64,000 nt of DNA from Aeromonas allosaccharophila. GTDB lineage: Bacteria; Pseudomonadota; Gammaproteobacteria; Enterobacterales; Aeromonadaceae. Of this stretch, positions 63,136 through 64,000 are shown piece by piece. Where the stretch lies: the NCBI RefSeq assembly GCF_000819685.1, contig NZ_CDBR01000023.1, positions 1-64,000 of the forward strand, read 5' to 3'. The translations under genes were made by a program, and so were the position numbers. Under the pieces are notes generated by a model that did no database searches, was not told where the DNA came from, and worked only from the letters and a program-made list of their open reading frames with translations. The first letter of the stretch is position 1. Each line of letters opens with the position of its first letter.

Positions 63136-64000
63136 ATGAAACGTCATGCCGGTTTTACCACGTTTACTATCACTCTGTTGCTGGTCTTGATCCTGCTTGG
63201 TATCTCCTTGCTGGTTGGCAAGCTGCTGGTGGCTGATCGCCGGGTCACTCTCAATGAAGTGCTCTATAGGCAAGCGATGGCGATGGCCGAGCAGGGATTG
63301 GCCGATGCCTTGGGCCGTTTGACGCTGGATCCCGGCTGGCGTACCAGCGGCGCAACCACAACAATGACCACGGGCAGTTACACACTTTCGTCTTTTGATG
63401 ATGCCGCTATTACGGTTGGATCTGTGGTGGTCACTCCGGTCAGGGTGCGTTCTCAGGCAACATTGAGCAGCGATCAGGCCGAAGCTGCCGTCGAAACCAA
63501 GGTGGTGCGCTTCAGTGTGCTGGCTGGGTCACCTGCAGCCCCCTTGACCGTAGCCGGTGGCATGGCCGTGGGAGGCAACTTCACCATAGTGGCCAATCCC
63601 AATGGTGGTGGGTTGGGGGTGCCGCTCTCCGTCTGGACCAGCGGCAACGTCGATTTGATAACAGGAACGGGACAAACCTGCCATCAGGGCGATTACAGTG
63701 GGGGCTGCTCGGCCAATATCAGCCAGCAAGGAGACAAGCAGTCGGATATAAAGGACAACGACCCCGCCTTTCCAACCGATCTGGTCTGGTATCTGTTCAA
63801 TGAGAAGGATGATGCGACAGGTTGGGCCAATCTGGAGGCCAGAGCCACCCAGCGGTTGACTGATTGCAGCTCCCTTGGCCCCACCTCTACCGGGCTTATC
63901 ATTGTGGATGGTGACTGCAAACCATCTGCCAATGTAGGGTCGGCAGCGTCACCAGTCATTCTGATCGTGCGCAATGGGAACTTGGCGGTAAACGGCAATA
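63136..64000 (+). CDS. PilX/GspK-like pilus assembly protein, cut by window end
   Basis: At least 288 residues, open to the edge. Leader MKRHAG, then FTTFTITLLLVLILLGISLLVGKLLV, a prepilin-like helix without Glu5, as in PilX and GspK. RQAMAMAEQGLADALGRL corresponds to the PilX_N AAExGL motif. The following region is rich in Gly, Ser and Thr, with beta-type repeats (VAGGMAVGGNFTIVANPNGG). It begins five bases after the preceding stop with a weak ribosome site. Third gene of the second minor-pilin-like operon; a tip or PilY1-like gene may follow outside the window. Confidence 0.72.
   Translation, partial: MKRHAGFTTFTITLLLVLILLGISLLVGKLLVADRRVTLNEVLYRQAMAMAEQGLADALGRLTLDPGWRTSGATTTMTTGSYTLSSFDDAAITVGSVVVTPVRVRSQATLSSDQAEAAVETKVVRFSVLAGSPAAPLTVAGGMAVGGNFTIVANPNGGGLGVPLSVWTSGNVDLITGTGQTCHQGDYSGGCSANISQQGDKQSDIKDNDPAFPTDLVWYLFNEKDDATGWANLEARATQRLTDCSSLGPTSTGLIIVDGDCKPSANVGSAASPVILIVRNGNLAVNGN

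Overview
The window is chromosomal DNA from a gammaproteobacterium, most likely an Aeromonas species. Protein sequences and gene order point there: a MotX stator protein of the Na+-driven polar flagellum, HlyU, NhaA/NhaR, MutH next to RppH-PtsP-Lgt-ThyA, and a PilTU plus minor-pilin type IV pilus set in GC-rich DNA with frequent TTG/GTG starts. The species call is inference from family resemblance. I see no rRNA, tRNA, IS element, prophage or CRISPR array; nearly everything is core or near-core genome.

Layout. 0.1-2.6 kb: two tandem paralogous solute-binding proteins without a transporter, an unknown small protein and YacL. 2.8-6.6 kb: a glycerate/sugar-diacid locus (cdaR, GntP-type permease, glycerate kinase) in which cdaR has an in-frame amber codon and is preceded by the remnant of a second cdaR. 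6.8-10.4 kb: NnrU-like protein, glutathione peroxidase, LysR regulator, nucleoside transporter. 10.5-13.5 kb (minus): DUF4426-yggU-yggT-proC-yggS, divergent from pilT-pilU and yaaA. 17.5-19 kb: ogt, arfB and a P-II gene with a sigma-54-like promoter. 19.2-24.1 kb: FbpABC ferric iron transporter, then a Dyp peroxidase. 24.1-27.6 kb: argR divergent from artPJQM with ARG-box-like sites between them. 27.8-29.8 kb: mdh and motX. 29.9-31.6 kb: hmp and nsrR, divergent around a perfect FNR box and an NsrR-like site. 31.7-37.5 kb: corB and ypjD, then ffh and the rpsP-rimM-trmD-rplS operon. 37.6-43.9 kb: a CBM48-like protein, mutH, a 0.7-kb intergenic region with a DnaA-box cluster, rppH-ptsP-lgt-thyA. 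44.2-47 kb: nhaA, a secreted Rap1a-like protein, nhaR, hlyU. 47.1-55 kb: rpsT divergent from murJ, then ribF-ileS-lspA-fkpB-ispH. 55.2-64 kb: type IV pilus minor pilins fimU-pilV-pilW-pilX-pilY1-pilE, a convergent extra pilin gene, and the start of a second minor-pilin-like operon that runs off the end.

Functional themes are type IV pilus assembly and retraction (pilTU plus about ten pilin or tip genes), nitrosative and peroxide defence (hmp/nsrR, glutathione peroxidase, yaaA, Dyp peroxidase), metal and ion homeostasis (fbpABC, corB, nhaA), arginine uptake under ArgR, and translation or envelope housekeeping. No complete unknown multi-gene system is obvious. The items most worth a second look are the broken cdaR with its ancient paralogue remnant, the DnaA-box cluster between mutH and rppH, the structured nhaA leader, and the doubled minor-pilin region with its divergent palindrome.
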